A stretch of 64,000 nucleotides of DNA from Cudoniella acicularis (taxonomy: Eukaryota > Ascomycota > Leotiomycetes > Helotiales > Helotiaceae). The notes beneath the pieces were generated by a model. That model was given only the letters and a program-made list of their open reading frames with translations, did no database searches and was not told where the DNA came from. The DNA is taken from the NCBI GenBank assembly GCA_013054445.1, contig JAAMPI010000106.1, positions 1 through 64,000 of the forward strand, in the 5' to 3' direction. A program made the translations under genes and the position numbers. Numbering within the stretch: the stretch's first letter is position 1; each line of letters opens with the position of its first letter. Below, piece after piece: positions 1 to 10,086 of this stretch.

Positions 1-135
1 CGTTTCGAGGGTTGTAAGATTCCATTTTTTTGGAGGGGTTGGCGGGGTAAGATTTTGAGGGAACAGAAGTGGCGTTCAGGGGTCCTTCAGTGGACGCGTT
101 CCGCGATCAACCATCACTTTTCCAGCGGCAAAATA

Positions 136-1140
136 ATGGCATCAAGGAGTGAGAGGTTCCAGCGCAAGCCTCGCGATACAAAGGATGAAAGTGCGAAGGT
201 AGAAGAGCTCGAGGAGGAGGTTATAAGGTTCTCGCCCGAGGAAGAGGCTGTAAGCTTGCTACGTCCACAGATATTAAAGTGGATCGATGCTGATGTTTCT
301 GCCAGTCACTGCTTAATGAATCGAATGCGCAAAAGGCTTCTGCCAACGACTTATTTGCGAAATCATCCTTCAAAGATGCGATAGAGACGTATGACCAAGC
401 GCTGGCGACATGTCCGAATTACCTTGATTACGAAATCGCTGTGTTGAAGAGTAATATTGCGGCTTGTCATCTGAAGCTTGAGGATTGGAAGGAGGCTGTC
501 AACGCTGCTACCGCTGCTCTCGATGGATTGGATAAGCTGCAGGGGAAGAGGGATGGCGAGGGAGAGAAAGATGATGTGAAGGGGGAAGAGGAGGCTGATG
601 AGGAGATTGTTAGTGAAGGTGCTACGAAGGCCGAAGATACGAGCGTAAAGGGGAAGAGGGAGGCCGATATTGAGAGGATAAGGGCAAAAGCTTTGATGAG
701 GAGGGGGAAGGCCAGGAGTGAACTGGGTGGATGGTCTTCGTTACAGGGTGCCGAAGAAGGTTTGTGTGAAACCCTTGCATTGAAATCCATTTTCAAAGAC
801 TGACAAGCTTCAAGATTATAAAACCCTATCAAAAATGCCGAACCTGTCACCAGCAGATCGGAAGATAGTAACCCATCAGCTACAGGCACTCCCACCCAAA
901 ACGAAAGCCGCACAAGAGAAGGAAATGGCTGAGATGATGGGTAAATTGAAGGGGGTCAGTATTCTCCGCTTCACACAGTTCCCCACAAAGTTAATGACTA
1001 GTTGTTTCATCAAATAGTTGGGAAACAGCATTCTGAAACCCTTTGGTCTTTCAACGGACAATTTCCAGATGGTCAAGGACGAGAAAACTGGTGGATACAG
1101 CATGAACTTCAATCAAGGTGCTGGACCAGCAGAGAAATGA
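136..1140 (+). CDS. TPR-repeat protein, TTC1-like
   Basis: The gene has four exons: 136-249, 306-759, 815-954 and 1018-1140. The three introns are 56, 55 and 63 bp with GT..AG ends, and the reading frame is continuous, giving 276 residues. Exon 2 carries tetratricopeptide helices ([20 protein letters not shown], then [20 protein letters not shown]). A charged insert rich in Asp, Glu and Lys follows, then a C-terminal block ending in [19 protein letters not shown], which I recognise from fungal homologues of TTC1. TTC1 proteins are cytosolic TPR adaptors linked to chaperones and small GTPases; the fungal role is little defined. The start at 136 is the first ATG in frame, but the gene begins near the window edge and an upstream exon cannot be excluded. 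The family call is firm and the N-terminus less so. Confidence 0.85.
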
Positions 1141-2163
1141 AATACCGGAATCATTCCTCCCGGCTCCCTCCGCTACACATGTCATTCTTCAAACAACTCT
1201 ACGCAAACTGCCGGTACCGGTGAAGAACCGGTTTAGCTTTCCTTCACCCAAACACTTGAAAGACCATTGGAATCACGTGACTCTCTGAAATGCATCGAAA
1301 CAGAAAAGATCACCCACAAGATATCGTCTACCGTCCTATCAGCCTCTGCCTCTCCCCACATGTTCGAATAACCCCCTCTCCTCCGTTCTCGACTCGAGGC
1401 GCTTTTGCCCATATAACGGATTGCCCCTCCATGTGACACCCCGCGCTAAAGTCCTCACCCAATCACAGCCTCCCAGCACCCCACGAACTACATCTCTCTC
1501 CTCTCAGCCTTCGAACTTCAAACTTCAAGCTCCAGCACAATTCTCCAACCACAATATCACAAACACCGTCTAAACCAGACCTCCATTTACGGAACCAACC
1601 TCTAACTTATTATCTCGCGGTTATCTCGGCCTCTACACTTGTTGACTCGGCCGGCATCGCCAGCACGCCATGCAGATACAGTTCTTCCTACACGTGGAGC
1701 CGCATGCAGCGGCTAATGACGGGAAACACTCCCATTCAATGGGGAATGCCCAACAAGCTCGAGCTTGATTAGACTTTTAGGAGAGGGGGCGGATTACCCA
1801 TTTAGATGTTTTTGGCGGCCCCGCAAATTCGCCAGCCATGTCTTGCATACAGTAAACGAGTGTTGTTGAGTGATATGCGATTGCGGTTGGGTAAGGTGAG
1901 ATGGCCTGGAGGGGGGCCTCGACCCCCACTAATGTGTGAATGTGATGAGATGTGAGGGTTTATGATACTTCTGTTCCCCTCTTCTGTTGCACAGTGCGAA
2001 TACCGTCACTGGAGTGTTACTTCGTTACACCGTCAATAGGATTCAACACCTCCTCTCTTTGAAAATACCTCATCCTCACCAAGACATAATTCGTTCCTCC
2101 TCAAACAAAATCCAACCTCTACCTCTAGGTCCTTCAATCAAAGATCCAGCTCCAATTCTCAAA
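1141..2163. other. Intergenic, no gene seen
   Basis: About 1 kb between two genes transcribed in the same direction. The stretch 1440-1640 is pyrimidine-rich and 1980-2160 is CT-rich, as expected for a leader of the next gene. I see no coding exon on either strand. Confidence 0.5.
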
Positions 2164-2686
2164 ATGGGCATTCTCCAGCAATCAACATCAACAGTCCTCA
2201 CGACCTCCCCGCACAAAAAACCCCCGTCCAATCCTCAATCTCCTCGCACCAGCCCTCATCCAAACACCCCTCTACCTCGTTTCCCTCGCCACAACCGTCC
2301 TCCCCCTCCTCTCAACCCACATCCTCTGGCACTCCTACTACGCTTCCTCCCTGCTACTCCTCCAAACCTACTACGCTTCCTCTTTCCTCTTCCTTCACAC
2401 CTATTACCTGCTCCTCCACACTTTTTACGTCTCTAGCTTCCTTGCTCTGCAAACGTATTACGTTTCTAGTTTCCTCGCGTTGCAGACGTATTATGTGTCA
2501 ATTGTGCTGGTGGGAGTGGGGAAAATAGGTACTAAATGGGCGTGGAAGGGATGTGAGCCGCTGAGGAAGAAGCTGCTTTTTGAGGTGGCGGTTTTTGTTC
2601 TTGGTGGTGGGAATGGGGTTCTTTTGGTGGTGTTTTGGCCGGGTTGGTTGGTTGTTGGGCCAGTGATTTGGGTGATTTGTGGTTGA
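2164..2686 (+). CDS. Small multi-span membrane protein with 11-residue repeats; one apparent frameshift
   Basis: I do not recognise a named family. ATG at 2164 opens a frame that runs for about 18 codons to the run A6C5 near 2214-2224. Removing one base there joins it to the frame that continues to the stop at 2684-2686. The joined product would be about 173 residues. It is almost wholly hydrophobic: an N-terminal span (residues ~20-45), then repeats of the form YYxSSFLxLQT, then a Gly-rich hydrophobic tail (VAVFVLGGGNGVLLVVFWPG) likely to be another span. The downstream frame has no ATG of its own, and the repeat periodicity is strictly in codons, so that frame is the coding one. Alternatives are a short intron or a genuine pseudogene. 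Confidence 0.5.
2336..2488 (+). repeat. In-frame 33-bp tandem repeats (11-residue units)
   Basis: Four full 33-bp units lie at 2336-2368, 2369-2401, 2423-2455 and 2456-2488, with a 21-bp short unit at 2402-2422 and a partial unit after 2488. Each full unit encodes a version of (Y/F)Y(A/V)SS(F/L)LxL(Q/H)T. Unit length is a multiple of three, so copy-number change keeps frame. Confidence 0.8.
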
Positions 2687-2879
2687 AGCAAAGGTCAAGA
2701 TTGGAATTGGAATGAAAAATTAAAGAAAGGTATGTAAGGATGGGGTAGAGCTTTTGGTTGATTGATCTTGAGGGGTATCTAACAAATGATCCTCCAGTGC
2801 TATTCTATACGTTGAGAAAAAGAACCTACCTTGCCAAAACGCCATTTTTAGTATAGAATGGGGAAGGTAGGTGGGGCTC

Positions 2880-4109
2880 TTAAGAGAAGAAGAAAGCGTT
2901 TCCACCCGCATCTCTCTTGACTTCCTTCTGGTAGTCCTTCTCGGGATCGAATTCCTGCCACACGCTCGCTGGAAAGATATGTTTGTTCCGCTCGTACCAT
3001 CGACGATCGACGACTTTCGTGTATGTGGGGTCGTCATTCGTGCCTTCGAGGTCTTTTTTTTTCCTCCACGGGTTCTTTAGACTTAGATTTTGCGGAGGGA
3101 ACGGAGAGAGGGTTATAGGTGTCGAGGTTTAGGGGTTCGGGTGCTGGAGCGACCGTGGCCGGTGGTTCGGAGCTGTAGTCGAAGAGGAGGCGGTTGTTGG
3201 GTCCCATGGTGTGGTTTATGATGAAGTAGTGGAAGTCATAATGCTATAATATTGTCAGCACAAATTCAGGAGTATTCTTGGAAGAGAGTTAAACTTACGT
3301 GAGGAATTATGATGCTTCCCCTAACCAACATCAAATCATCGACTCCAATCCTCGCCCACTCCCTCCTACTATTTGCCTTCTCACCAACTCCCAAATCCGC
3401 TCCAACCTTCCTACTCTTATCCAGAAACAACCAAATAAAATCGCCCTTCTTCACCCGACATATTCCACCCGGTATATTCGTACCATCGTAAAACACAAAC
3501 GGGATATTGATCTCCGTCCCCTTAACCGCCTCCTGCAGCGCCAAAAACTCTTTTCTCAAACTCTCCCTCGTCTGCGCCTCCCTCAACAACGCCGATTTCG
3601 TTAATGCCTTCGGCACAATTCCCACCGAGCTATTGACCCCGATCTTCTTCTTCAGTGCAGCCTGCTCAGACGGCGTATTTCCTCTCGGCGACGCAGACCC
3701 AGACAAAGGCGTCGGAGCACCTCCCGTACTCTCACCCCCATCTTCATCATCATCACCCCCAAAAGATAACTTCGGTGTCCCTACTTTCCGTTTCTTCTTC
3801 AGCGGTGGTTCCTTGGGCGTAGATGCACTGTACTATGGCCATTAGTCCCACTCGTGCCGCCTTCTCAAATCAAAAGGGTAGAACTCACCCGTCAGTAGGA
3901 GTCGCGGAGCCCCGCGCACCACCCGCATTCGCGAATACATCGTGAGCGTCGCGCTCTTTCTGCTCGAGGGCTTCGGCGCGTCGCTTGCGGAAGTCGGAGA
4001 GGTTTACCAAGCCAACGGTTTGTGTGCTGAGGAGGTCTTCTGCTGTTTTGGCGGAGGAGGTGAAGCGGGGATTGGGGGTCGAGGCGCCGGAGGAGGGATT
4101 GGACACCAT
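2880..4109 (-). CDS. XAP5/FAM50-family splicing-associated protein, with a one-base frameshift in a poly-A run
   Basis: Three exons on the minus strand: 4109-3889, 3827-3299 and 3243-2880, with introns of 61 and 55 bp. The C-terminal part carries hallmark XAP5 sequence: [20 protein letters not shown], then [19 protein letters not shown] and DPEKDY. XAP5 proteins are nuclear and associate with late-stage spliceosomes; humans have FAM50A/B. The middle region has KKKRK-type basic stretches that fit nuclear import. Exons 1-2 give exactly 250 codons, but exon 3 is one base too long: an A9 run on the coding strand (T9 at 3054-3062 on the plus strand) puts the conserved C-terminus out of frame. With eight A residues the gene reads through to TAA at 2882-2880 and gives 370 residues. 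The family call is very secure; the indel is probably a sequence error. Confidence 0.9.
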
Positions 4110-4644
4110 TTTGAGGTGTGAGAACCAGAGAGCTGCTGGGTGCGGAGCAAACTGGTTTGATGTATTGGTATTGTTTTGTGACGAGATGTGAGTGGCGGGG
4201 CCAAAAGATTTCTTGAGGGTGGAGACGCTAGCAGGGATTTGATAGGTCTCGCTTGTGAAGCGTGGAGAAAAGGGGCTCGGAAATGGGTAGCTTCTGATTT
4301 GCTGGTTCTGACCTCCATAGTAACTGTTATCATGACTTCATGGGATTTTGACAACTTTCCCATCTGATTATATGCGATTGGTAATGCGGAGAACTGGATG
4401 CCAAGTGGCAAGCACTTAATAAATTTTAATAGATCGATGATCCCGTTCCTTCGTGGGGGAAAGGGGCAGCTTGCTGTCTTGAATCTTGATGCGATTATAG
4501 TTCATGTCTCGGAGTCTATGTGGAAGAGTAGCACTTTTTCGTTCTTCTTCCAAATCAAGCCGTGCCATATCCTTCCTCACGTTTTCATAAAGTCCCCATT
4601 GCTTTTCAGCTCCCTTGAAACTTTCATTTCTTCACCCCATTCCA
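4110..4644. other. Intergenic, no gene seen
   Basis: Spacer between the start of the XAP5 gene and the hemerythrin relic. Open frames here are short and compositionally unlike the neighbours. Confidence 0.4.
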
Positions 4645-5300
4645 GTCACAACAAGCCACACCTACAAAAAAGCTCATCTCAGAAGCCATCAGCGCAGACC
4701 ACCACTGCCTCGACGAATGCTATTCGTACCTCAAATGCGCTCAAACCAACGACGAGAAGCTCAAATAACGCAACATGCTCATCCGGAATCTCGCCCGCCA
4801 CGTCATGAGCGAGGAACTCACCGTCTAGCCAGCTATGGGGACCTGGGTGAAGAAGGGAAGGAACTTACGAAAGTAGACTTTGCTAAGCATCCAGCTGCAT
4901 CTCTCTCTCTCCTCTTTCCTTTTTGCGCCCTTTAATTCCCATCTTCAACCATGCCCACTTTCCAAAACTAACAATTTTTCGGACTAGATATCTCAGGTGA
5001 AACAAAATCTTTCACCCTACAGCCCCTCCCCCCCCACCACCCCCCCCGATCCCAAATTATCTCCTCTCCTCGACCAAACAATGCAAGATCTCCATGCGCA
5101 CATCAAGCACGAATTCCATGAAGCAATTCCCCGCCTCGAAGCCGCCCTTTCCAAAGAACAAAGCGAGAAGGTGCCTTGAGTTTTGCAAGAACAAAACAAA
5201 TTGTGCTAAGGAAGAGTCATACTGACTTTCCGACGGCGAATACTTATATGGAGAGTTTTGCGGGCTTATTTGCCGCGCCCATAGATAAAAGGAGAACTTG
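4645..5300 (+). pseudogene. Hemerythrin (HHE cation-binding) domain gene, decayed
   Basis: Fragments of one hemerythrin-like protein appear in order across different frames. They are KKLISEAISADHHCLDECYS, then RNMLIRNLARHVMSEELTV, then LGEEGKELTKVDFAKH, then LDQTMQDLHAHIKHEFHEAI with PRLEAALSKEQSEKV, then ANTYMESFAGLFAAPIDK. Family members use conserved His/Glu residues of these helices to bind a di-iron centre. The gene is broken by TAA at 4767-4769 where a Trp codon is expected, TAG at 4826-4828 where an aromatic residue is expected, a frame change before LGEEGKEL, and further breaks between 4900 and 5200. The 5' end is not clear; a splice acceptor TTCCAG lies just before 4645. No intact reading is possible by a single correction, so this is a pseudogene. 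Confidence 0.75.
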
Positions 5301-6240
5301 AATGGAGAGTTACCCTGAGGAAGAGACGAGGAGTACGGAGGTGTATTGGAAGGAGATGCTTTGACTTTGGAATTATTTGAAGCTAATATGTCAGTTACGA
5401 AAGACCGGTTGGCACCTGGAATACTAGTCCTGAAAGCTCCCGAATTAAATTAGTCACAATCACATCACGAAGCAAATGGCACAAAACTTTTGGATTTTCT
5501 GTTCTTCAAAGAAAGCGCAAAGTAATTATTAGGCAGTACATTGCAGCTCTGAATACCGTAAGGTGTAAACAGAACTGGTGTCTGAGATGAACGCGCGCGC
5601 AGGATGGGTATGATGACTGGTTCGTTGCCAATAGACCAGCTAAAGTACAAGTAAAGAGCAGAATCAACGCCAACGCTCGCGCTCGAAAGGAAATTGTAAA
5701 TGTGGGTATCCGCGGTTGAAAAATTCATGCGTCGAAAAATCAAAAAAGAAAACAAAACAGCGTCTCCAAAGAATGGCTCCTCTCCCTCCAAATGCAAAGT
5801 AAGCCATGCCAAATTGCCATCCATTCATCGAAGCAGCGAGCAGAGGTTTCTTCCCTGAACAGAACCCATGATTTCTTGTCTTATGCTGAGAGGAAGTCGT
5901 TGAAGTCATCCGCTAGTGCCGAGAACGCCTGAAAATGCCAATGAATATCGAATTGCTGTGTGGGATATCTATGCTGGTGCTGAAATTAATCCGAATAAAA
6001 TGAAAAAAGCAAGTCATGTTGCAGAAAAGTCAATGCCATCGTGAAAGTATGCCGTCGAAGTAGGAACATCGAATGTAGTGATTTGCACACAACGTGAGTA
6101 GGTTGCAGCTCACTGTATGAGTAGGTGACCCGCAAGTTGTAGATTCAGGATAGTGTAATAATCCAGAAGATGTGTGTTTGTGTCATTGAACCAGAATTAA
6201 GCAAAGCCTGAAATGTGGAACTGACAGCAGGACGAAATCT
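5301..6240. other. Intergenic, no gene seen
   Basis: Spacer downstream of the hemerythrin relic and at the 3' side of the next minus-strand gene. Minus-strand open frames at 5465-5909 have no recognisable domain and no support. Confidence 0.4.
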
Positions 6241-8367
6241 TTACTGTGGAGGATTGTTGTAAAGATTATCGTGGTACCCAAACTTGTTCTGGATCACGCC
6301 AAGTGCAGCGTCTTTCCATTCGTCACCCTCCGTCTCGAAATAGCCTGCGCCACCGTTTTGAGCGACACCCTCTAAGTTCACATCACCCCGGGCAAGTGCA
6401 AGAGATCTGAAGCGTGTCCACTTTTGCGCCAAGTGGAAAGACGGGCCATTATGCTGTCCGGTCTTTCTCGTTTGGACCATAGGGCCAACGCCAACTTCCT
6501 TCAGTTCCACCAAATTTCTGAATTGTTTATGATACCACTCCTCATCTTTGAATTGCTGATTGTATGCTCGAGCATACAGTCGGAGATCCCTCAATTCAAA
6601 TTCATTGGCAATCTTCTCGTCAACCTTGAGAATGTTGCAGATGGCTTTCTTATAATCCTCTTCAGTAGGATTTGCGGGTGGGACAAAACTCTCATCGCTT
6701 TCATCACTAGTCTCAACTGGTGACAGGTTTTGACTGATTGTAGCAACTCGCGCTGGTTGTCGTCTCATTGGAGTAGTAGAGGATCGCGGGAGGGTCTTCA
6801 CGCCCTTTTGACGGGCATTTCTCTTCGGAGTTGGAGAAGACGCCAACTCTAACAAGCGTTGATTCGGAATAGCCTGGCGTGGGCCAATGTTGCGTCGCTT
6901 GGTCAACGACTTTCTAGCTGAGTTTTCATAATTCCCATCAGAATCATCGTTATCTCCTTCGTCAAACTCATCGGAAGAGTTAACATGTGTATTTCGTGTC
7001 TTCCGCTTTCTGATCGAAGTAGCCGTTGGAGTGGCCAAAGATTTTTTTGGAGTAGCGGCTGGTAGTGGCTTCTTTGGGGTGTTCACTGCTAGTCCAGAGT
7101 AGCTAAATCTTTCACCCTCTTCCTTCTTGATCGGCGTTGAGGTCTTCACGGCAAGAATGCGGGCTTTGGCTTCTGGAGTAAAGACGTCAATATCCAAGTC
7201 ATCTATAACACCTCCATGCTTGACAGCCTTCCGACCAATCTCGTTTTGAATATCTCGCTCAGTGTTAATCTTTTTATTGTTTTCCTTCATTTGAAATTCA
7301 GCGTGGGGGGCTTCGACAAGTCGGTCGATGAATGGTGGGTCCAAAATTTGCTTGCACATGGCCTTAGAGTGTTGGCAGCCTCGTACAATAGCTTGCCAAC
7401 GCGCATGGAAGTCGGCGTAGTAGTCGCTATTGCCTTCCCGCTTGATGTTATGATGGGATTCAACAACATTATGGCCAGCCGAAACCTTCTTAGCCTGAAT
7501 TAGAATTTCCCAGCACTTGGCCTCAATCTCTTTGTTCGGGTAGTAATTCGAAATCAGCCGCTGGACAGCTTGCGCAGGCTTATTATTCTTGCAGGGTTTG
7601 TCAATGACATCTCCCACTGCTTTGATGGCGTCAAAGAGTTGTCTAACACAGTGCAGATCGCTATCGCTCTTGCCGAAACCATTATTGACTGAAGGGTTCT
7701 GTACGGCGTTGCGTCCTTCCCTATCTCGGAGATACTCTTCCTGACTTCCGAAAATTTGTTGGAAAGCGGCAGGTTGATTGCGATGAGCCTTTGACACTCC
7801 GCCCCTACGACGAAACAAGGGTTTGACATTTTCTTCTTCTTCATCCTGCTCATCGTCATGCAATGAATAATCGTCTTGACCGGGGCTGGCACGATTGCCT
7901 CGACTATATGCAAACTGAGCACTGTTGGCAGCGTGGTATGAGGGTTGATGTGGGGGCAAGGCATTGTCTGCTGCAAGGAGAAAGGGATCGCTATCCTCTT
8001 GTTTGTAACGCTCAATTTGTCGCCCATATTGGTAGTGCTCATATTCATATGCACGGCTAAGATTTGGACTGTTCAAGCTGGGACCGCTGATGCTTGGACC
8101 ACTCATGGCGGAACCGCTCATGCTGGGACTGCCCATGTTGTGACCGTTCATGGTGTACGAGCGAGGATTGATGTAGGACTGGCCGTAGTTGTGACCTCCG
8201 GCGTTGGGATAGAAATTGTTCTGGCCGTAGCTATTCATACCCACGTTGTCAAAAAGGGTGCTACCAGTGTAGGCCGGTGCATATGCATTGAACTGGTTTT
8301 GAAATTGCGGTCCAGATGGTGTGCTAGGATCTTGACAAAGCATGTTGTTCAGATTGGGATTGTCCAT
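6241..8367 (-). CDS. Hypothetical nuclear-type protein, 708 residues, intronless
   Basis: I do not recognise the family. One uninterrupted frame runs from ATG at 8367 to TAA at 6243-6241. Residues 1-130 are rich in Asn, Gly, Ser, Tyr and Gln (low complexity). A more ordered block at about 205-370 begins FQQIFGSQEEYLRDREGR, includes Cys and His residues, and looks helical. It is followed by a basic, Ser/Thr/Pro-rich section with KKPLPAATPKK- and RKRK-type sequences that could be nuclear localisation signals. The final ~130 residues (from about EEDYKKAICNILKVDEKIA) are again ordered. This disorder/order pattern and the basic patches suggest a chromatin or transcription role, which is inference only. 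It has no co-directional partner nearby. Confidence 0.8.
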   Translation of the reverse strand: MDNPNLNNMLCQDPSTPSGPQFQNQFNAYAPAYTGSTLFDNVGMNSYGQNNFYPNAGGHNYGQSYINPRSYTMNGHNMGSPSMSGSAMSGPSISGPSLNSPNLSRAYEYEHYQYGRQIERYKQEDSDPFLLAADNALPPHQPSYHAANSAQFAYSRGNRASPGQDDYSLHDDEQDEEEENVKPLFRRRGGVSKAHRNQPAAFQQIFGSQEEYLRDREGRNAVQNPSVNNGFGKSDSDLHCVRQLFDAIKAVGDVIDKPCKNNKPAQAVQRLISNYYPNKEIEAKCWEILIQAKKVSAGHNVVESHHNIKREGNSDYYADFHARWQAIVRGCQHSKAMCKQILDPPFIDRLVEAPHAEFQMKENNKKINTERDIQNEIGRKAVKHGGVIDDLDIDVFTPEAKARILAVKTSTPIKKEEGERFSYSGLAVNTPKKPLPAATPKKSLATPTATSIRKRKTRNTHVNSSDEFDEGDNDDSDGNYENSARKSLTKRRNIGPRQAIPNQRLLELASSPTPKRNARQKGVKTLPRSSTTPMRRQPARVATISQNLSPVETSDESDESFVPPANPTEEDYKKAICNILKVDEKIANEFELRDLRLYARAYNQQFKDEEWYHKQFRNLVELKEVGVGPMVQTRKTGQHNGPSFHLAQKWTRFRSLALARGDVNLEGVAQNGGAGYFETEGDEWKDAALGVIQNKFGYHDNLYNNPPQ

Positions 8368-9239
8368 TCTGTTTCAAGGCTTTGTTGTGTTTAGACAACC
8401 TTTCTGTCCAGTCAGTGTATGCGACTTGTGAAGAGATAGGCGAGGAGGCTTACTGTTTGATAGCGACGGTGTGATGAATGACGGGAGAAGTCTGATGGTC
8501 GGCAATGTCAGTTAGTGGTCGACCAAAATACAATGCAGGGGTGTGCGTGCAGATGGCTAGTGAATTTCAAAAGAAAATTCGCTTAAGAAAACAATAGCAG
8601 TAAAGGTGACGGGGGTTGGAAAAGTTCTTAGGTTGAAATCTAAAGGTGAACTTTTGCTGATGAAATCGCAAACCCCACGATAAGGAATGTCAGGTAGACC
8701 CTGCGACACCAGAAATCAAACTTAGATAATCAAAAAGGATGTCGCACTGCGAGGATCCTGTCGAAAAAGTATATTTGTATGTCTCTAGGTCTCAGGGAGG
8801 CGTGAGATGCTATTGTTTGTGAATATCTGCAAGAACAGAAGCAAAACGTACTCGTACTATGATTAGGAAGTCAGTAAATTATCGTCGCAGATGATTTAAG
8901 TGGAGACGTTGCGTCTTGACCGAGATATGTGTGTAGAGGAGGGGAGGAGGAGGAGACACGTTGTGGGGGTTGAAATATGGACAGTAGAATGTCCGTCAAA
9001 GGGTGATTGTTTCGAGAACAATTGTTCAGGGAACAAATGCTTCGTGCATGCGACAGTAAAGCGCTTGTAATTTTGAGAAGTTGTGTGAGGAAGTAACAGG
9101 TATTGTTGCAAGATTTGGTGGTGGTGGCAGGGATGTGCTGGTGGAGGAGCGGAGGAGGTTATGGTTTTGCGGCAGAGATGCGAAAGTCGTTCGGGGAAGG
9201 CGGAGCAGGAAAGGAAATTTACTTACAATTCTGGTCAAA
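8368..9239. other. Upstream region of the 708-residue gene
   Basis: Probable promoter and leader of the minus-strand gene. It contains purine-rich stretches (8930-8960) and no convincing exon. Short introns in the leader cannot be ruled out. Confidence 0.4.
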
Positions 9240-10086
9240 CTATCGCAAATGATGGCTTTGGTGACAGTCTGCAAGTTCGCAGGAAGTTTCGAGGATGGCG
9301 CTTGATACTGTACCAGAGTTTGGTAAGGTTGTTGGTACCGTATTGACGAAGATCGAATTGACGGCCCCCTCGGGCTCGTAAAGGGTCAACAAGGATACTG
9401 AGCGTAAGCGAATCGCCAAAGACAACGAGGAAGCGCAAAAGACTCTTGCGATGCGCGCGCGACAACGGAGGCTTTCGGAGAAGGTATCGCAGGTAAGATG
9501 GTGTTGTTGGAGGAGGTGGTGATGGGTTTTGTAGAAAAAATCCAAGGCGAGGGAGAGGGAGCGCTCGTCAAGCGGCAGAACCTCCTCGGCCTCGCTTAGC
9601 GACGACTTGATCAATGACGAAGACCTCTGCGCAGTCTGGATAGTGGCTGGACTTGCTGGTGGGACGTCCAAACTTGCGCAAAGGCTACCATCGGCCCCAC
9701 AGCTTTCCCAGCACGGGCTAAGAGCCTATGCTTCTTCAAGCAGAGTGTCTATACATAGGTTAGAGGTAGGTTAGTAGCGTTCCCTTTGACTCGACGAGGA
9801 CCTGATAAATTCCAGTAAGCCGTTCTCGGATTTTGATACCTTCTCGAAGCGAAGCAAGCGTCAACTCGCGGCGGAAGAGTGTGAGCCAGAGCACAAGGCC
9901 TTCCTGTTTAATGGGTGGGCAACGATCCGAATGTCCATTGGAAGTGAAGCGATATGAGCGCCTTCGTGTCTGAAGCTGTTGGTTGACAGGCCTACCTTTC
10001 TTTAGCTTCCATAAGAGCTGTGCTAAGCGGCATAGGAGGACTCTGCTGCTCCGTTCTCCATCCTCCGAGATTGTCTCCAGGTCCAA
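9240..10086 (-). other. Possible decayed minus-strand coding region, unidentified
   Basis: Two minus-strand open stretches, 9671-9240 (about 143 codons) and 10086-9760 (about 108 codons), have protein-like composition. The second has a basic segment (LLWKLKKGRPVNQQLQTRRR). They cannot be joined by clear splice sites and carry no domain I know. They could be remains of one degraded gene or chance open frames. Confidence 0.2.
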
